Positions 62,437 through 64,000 of a DNA stretch of 64,000 bases are shown one piece after another. The notes under the pieces were generated by a model, which did no database searches, was not told the origin of the DNA, and saw only the letters and a program-made list of their open reading frames with translations. The DNA is from JAVJQS01 sp040218815 (GTDB lineage Bacteria > Bacteroidota > Bacteroidia > Flavobacteriales_E > Vicingaceae), in NCBI GenBank assembly GCA_040218815.1, contig JAVJQS010000001.1, positions 1 to 64,000 on the forward strand, in the 5' to 3' direction. Within the stretch, counting starts at the first letter, position 1. Each line of letters starts with the position of its first letter. The translations under genes and the position numbers were made by a program.

Positions 62437-62883
62437 TTATTTGGTGAGCAACTGCTTTTCCATATAATACAAGTCGAAACGTTCACTCCAGTACTTTGGC
62501 TCGAACCTTAGCGTTTTATACCCTAATCTTTCATAAAAATGATTCACCTCCTGCGCAGTCATTAGGCTGATGACTCTAAACTCTCCAGATTTTTGAATTA
62601 ACTGTTCAAAGTGATTCATCAGTTTTCGGCCTACTCCTTTTCCATGCATTGCTTTACTCACCATTAACCAAACAATCCTTGCATCCTCAGGCTTTTCTAT
62701 CTCAAAGCCCCCACAGGCGATAATTTTCTCCTCCTGTTTAACAACCCAATAAGAATGCTTTTCCCTTTTTAAATAAGCTTTAAAATGAGACTTTTCACTT
62801 TTATCAAAATAGATGGGTTCATTGCCATCGAACAGTTGTAAGCAGGCTGCTTCATATTTATTCTGATAAGGGAGTATTTCCAT
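62437..62883 (-). CDS. GNAT family N-acetyltransferase
   Basis: A 148-residue acetyltransferase. Motif A is WLMVSKAMHGKGVGRKLMNH (acetyl-CoA pyrophosphate loop GKGVGRKLM) and motif B is AQEVNHFYERLGYKTLRFEP. Resembles small free-standing GNAT proteins; the target is unknown. It lies convergent to dnaN. Confidence 0.87.
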   Translation of the reverse strand: MEILPYQNKYEAACLQLFDGNEPIYFDKSEKSHFKAYLKREKHSYWVVKQEEKIIACGGFEIEKPEDARIVWLMVSKAMHGKGVGRKLMNHFEQLIQKSGEFRVISLMTAQEVNHFYERLGYKTLRFEPKYWSERFDLYYMEKQLLTK

Positions 62884-62953
62884 TTTATTGTTGTTTTATA
62901 GAAAGCCAATTTAATGCAAAACCTTATTAGAATTGTAAAAACATTATCACTTT

Positions 62954-62984
62954 TATCAGCTACGCAGGGTTGCAAACCCACGCA
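62954..62984. repeat. Dispersed palindromic repeat, copy 2
   Basis: TATCAGCTACGCAGGGTT followed by GCAAACCCACGCAG; GGGTT and AACCC can pair. The first 17 bases match the element at 36217-36233 at all but one position. Confidence 0.45.
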
Positions 62985-63104
62985 GAGAGGTTAAAAGGCA
63001 TTTCTGAAAGCAATCAGGGAATTTTAAGGCACGATGAAAGAACAAACAGTTTATAGTTTGACTTACTAACAGTGCGCACATTTTCTAATTGAACATTTGT
63101 TTTT

Positions 63105-63112
63105 TAGGTTTG
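63105..63112 (+). promoter_or_regulatory. -7 box (TAGGTTTG) for the Raf-kinase-inhibitor-like gene
   Basis: Perfect TAnnTTTG, 38 bases before the ATG at 63143. Confidence 0.4.
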
Positions 63113-63142
63113 TCTTCTCAAAGAACTCTAAACCAAAAACTC

Positions 63143-63691
63143 ATGAAAAAGCTAAATTTATTATTATCGATTAGTTTATTAGTTAGTGCAAGTCTTTTTG
63201 CACAAGAAACCTTTACATTAAGAAGCAGCGATATTGGAGGTCAGTTTACTAAAGCTCAAGAGTTTGGTGGCTTTGGCTGTGCAGGAGAGAACCAGTCTCC
63301 AGAATTAAGCTGGGAAAATGCACCGGAAGGAACTAAGAGTTTTGCTGTAACCATGTACGATCCAGATGCCCCAACAGGAAGTGGATTTTGGCATTGGGTA
63401 ATGTTTGATATACCAGCTGATGTGAATGAGTTGAAACGTAATGCTGGAAACTTGGAGATGAATTTAGCCCCAGATGGAGCCATCCAGAGCATGACGAATT
63501 ATGGAACTCAGGGTTTTGGTGGCCCTTGCCCTCCTAAAGATCACGGTATTCACGAATACATCATTACCGTTTATGCCCTTAAAACAGATAAATTAGGCTT
63601 AGACAAAACTGCAAATCCAGCTTTTGTAGGTTTTAATTTATGGAACAACGTTATAGCTAAGGCGAGCATAGTTGCCTACTACGAAAGATAG
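63143..63691 (+). CDS. YbhB/YbcL family (Raf kinase inhibitor-like) exported protein
   Basis: A 182-residue PEBP-fold protein with a Sec signal peptide (SLFAQ). Signatures: GCAGENQSPELSWENAPEG, VTMYDPDAPTGSGFWHWVMF (the DPDxP phosphate/anion-binding site) and GPCPPKDHGIHEYIITVYAL. Bacterial YbhB/YbcL proteins bind small anions or phospholipid head groups; the real ligand is not known. ATG 63143 is chosen for the signal peptide; the longer frame from 63089 adds an unlikely leader. Confidence 0.93.
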   Translation: MKKLNLLLSISLLVSASLFAQETFTLRSSDIGGQFTKAQEFGGFGCAGENQSPELSWENAPEGTKSFAVTMYDPDAPTGSGFWHWVMFDIPADVNELKRNAGNLEMNLAPDGAIQSMTNYGTQGFGGPCPPKDHGIHEYIITVYALKTDKLGLDKTANPAFVGFNLWNNVIAKASIVAYYER

Positions 63692-63761
63692 TTTTTTAGC
63701 TATGTAGGTTTTTTACCCTGCTTAATATCTAACTTCGCTTATTTGTATTGGCTTAACTATT

Positions 63762-64000
63762 ATGAATATCAAGTTTTTATCAATCTATTTAATTTTTTTC
63801 ATTATTCACTTCTTTGGAAATGGTTGCAAAGAAGATGATAGCGCACCTATTTCAAATTCAAGCAGTATTGATATCAATAGTGTTGAAGGCGGCAAAGGAA
63901 TAGTAAAAGTCTCAGGAGATCAAAGCATTCAATTATATGGTGTAGCAGAAGCATTGGGAAACACATATGAAAATCCTAGATCTACTAATCCACCGGAAGA
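63762..64000 (+). CDS. Putative lipoprotein, cut by the window end
   Basis: At least 79 codons are open from ATG 63762 to the edge. The N terminus is a hydrophobic leader (FLSIYLIFFIIHFFGNGCKE) with lipobox GNGC, then a Ser/Asn-rich linker and IDINSVEGGKGIVKVSGDQS. I do not recognise the family. The 3' part is outside the window. Confidence 0.65.
   Translation, partial: MNIKFLSIYLIFFIIHFFGNGCKEDDSAPISNSSSIDINSVEGGKGIVKVSGDQSIQLYGVAEALGNTYENPRSTNPPE

Overview
The window looks like chromosomal DNA from a marine or aquatic member of the Bacteroidota, probably in or near the Flavobacteriia. It is AT-rich. Five secreted proteins carry type IX secretion (T9SS) C-terminal sorting tails. gldF and gldG sit next to dnaN. 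There are OprO/P-type porins, and many genes are preceded by the Bacteroidota -7 box TAnnTTTG. I see no complete tRNA or rRNA gene, no insertion sequence and no CRISPR array.

Layout. 1-391: the left edge holds tandem pieces of the 5' half of a tRNA-Leu interrupted by palindromes. 392-5399: a secreted GloVer-repeat protein, a flavin reductase-like protein and a TPR-like lipoprotein. 5478-11226: ribosomal protein L31 type B, the serine genes serC and serA, then a long repeat-rich gap, then a DUF1015 protein, the YggS-type PLP homeostasis protein and a GNAT acetyltransferase. 11257-16127: a TPR sensor kinase, a broken piece of a second yggS, an SBBP beta-propeller T9SS protein and a YjdM/PhnA zinc-ribbon protein. 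16168-29251: a MocR-type regulator whose PLP lysine is replaced by arginine lies between two gene sets. To its left are a DASS transporter and a lipoprotein esterase. To its right are two lamin-tail proteins, a DcuC-like carrier, isoaspartyl dipeptidase, two porins and an M14 carboxypeptidase. Matching direct repeats with 23-bp spacing lie in front of both sets, so I read the whole block as one regulon for taking up and degrading peptides, probably isoaspartyl dipeptides.

29376-38412: a DEAD-box helicase and two housekeeping enzymes (an RlmA-like methyltransferase and a flavoprotein) flank a compact accessory island at about 30.8-36.2 kb. The island holds a broken HTH regulator, a cytosine-5 DNA methyltransferase, a protein with two GHKL ATPase modules (MutL/MORC-like at the N terminus, histidine-kinase-like at the C terminus), an atypical receiver-domain protein and a small caspase/CHAT-like putative protease. 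Every junction overlaps by 1-4 bases. This is the best candidate in the window for an undescribed system: methylation-linked sensing, phosphorelay and a proteolytic effector, with no visible restriction nuclease.

38521-45454: a PorE-like envelope protein without an OmpA domain, then a second accessory spot. There a Fic (AMP transferase) gene sits between a truncated copy and the complete copy of an AraC-family gene, followed by a decayed Tat-signal gene, a pirin and a nitroreductase. 45493-55999: a vanadium haloperoxidase-like T9SS protein, a SnoaL-like protein, a QueG-like iron-sulfur protein, a HEAT protein, DUF493, DUF2905, DUF3108, an S4 RNA-binding protein, a small T9SS protein, an M1 aminopeptidase and lysA. 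55996-64000: lysC, gldF, gldG, a DUF4340 protein, dnaN, a GNAT protein, a Raf-kinase-inhibitor-like protein and a lipoprotein gene cut off by the window end.

Functional names come from reading motifs and from memory of the families, not from searches. Operon, regulon and system statements are inference from spacing, overlap and repeated sites.
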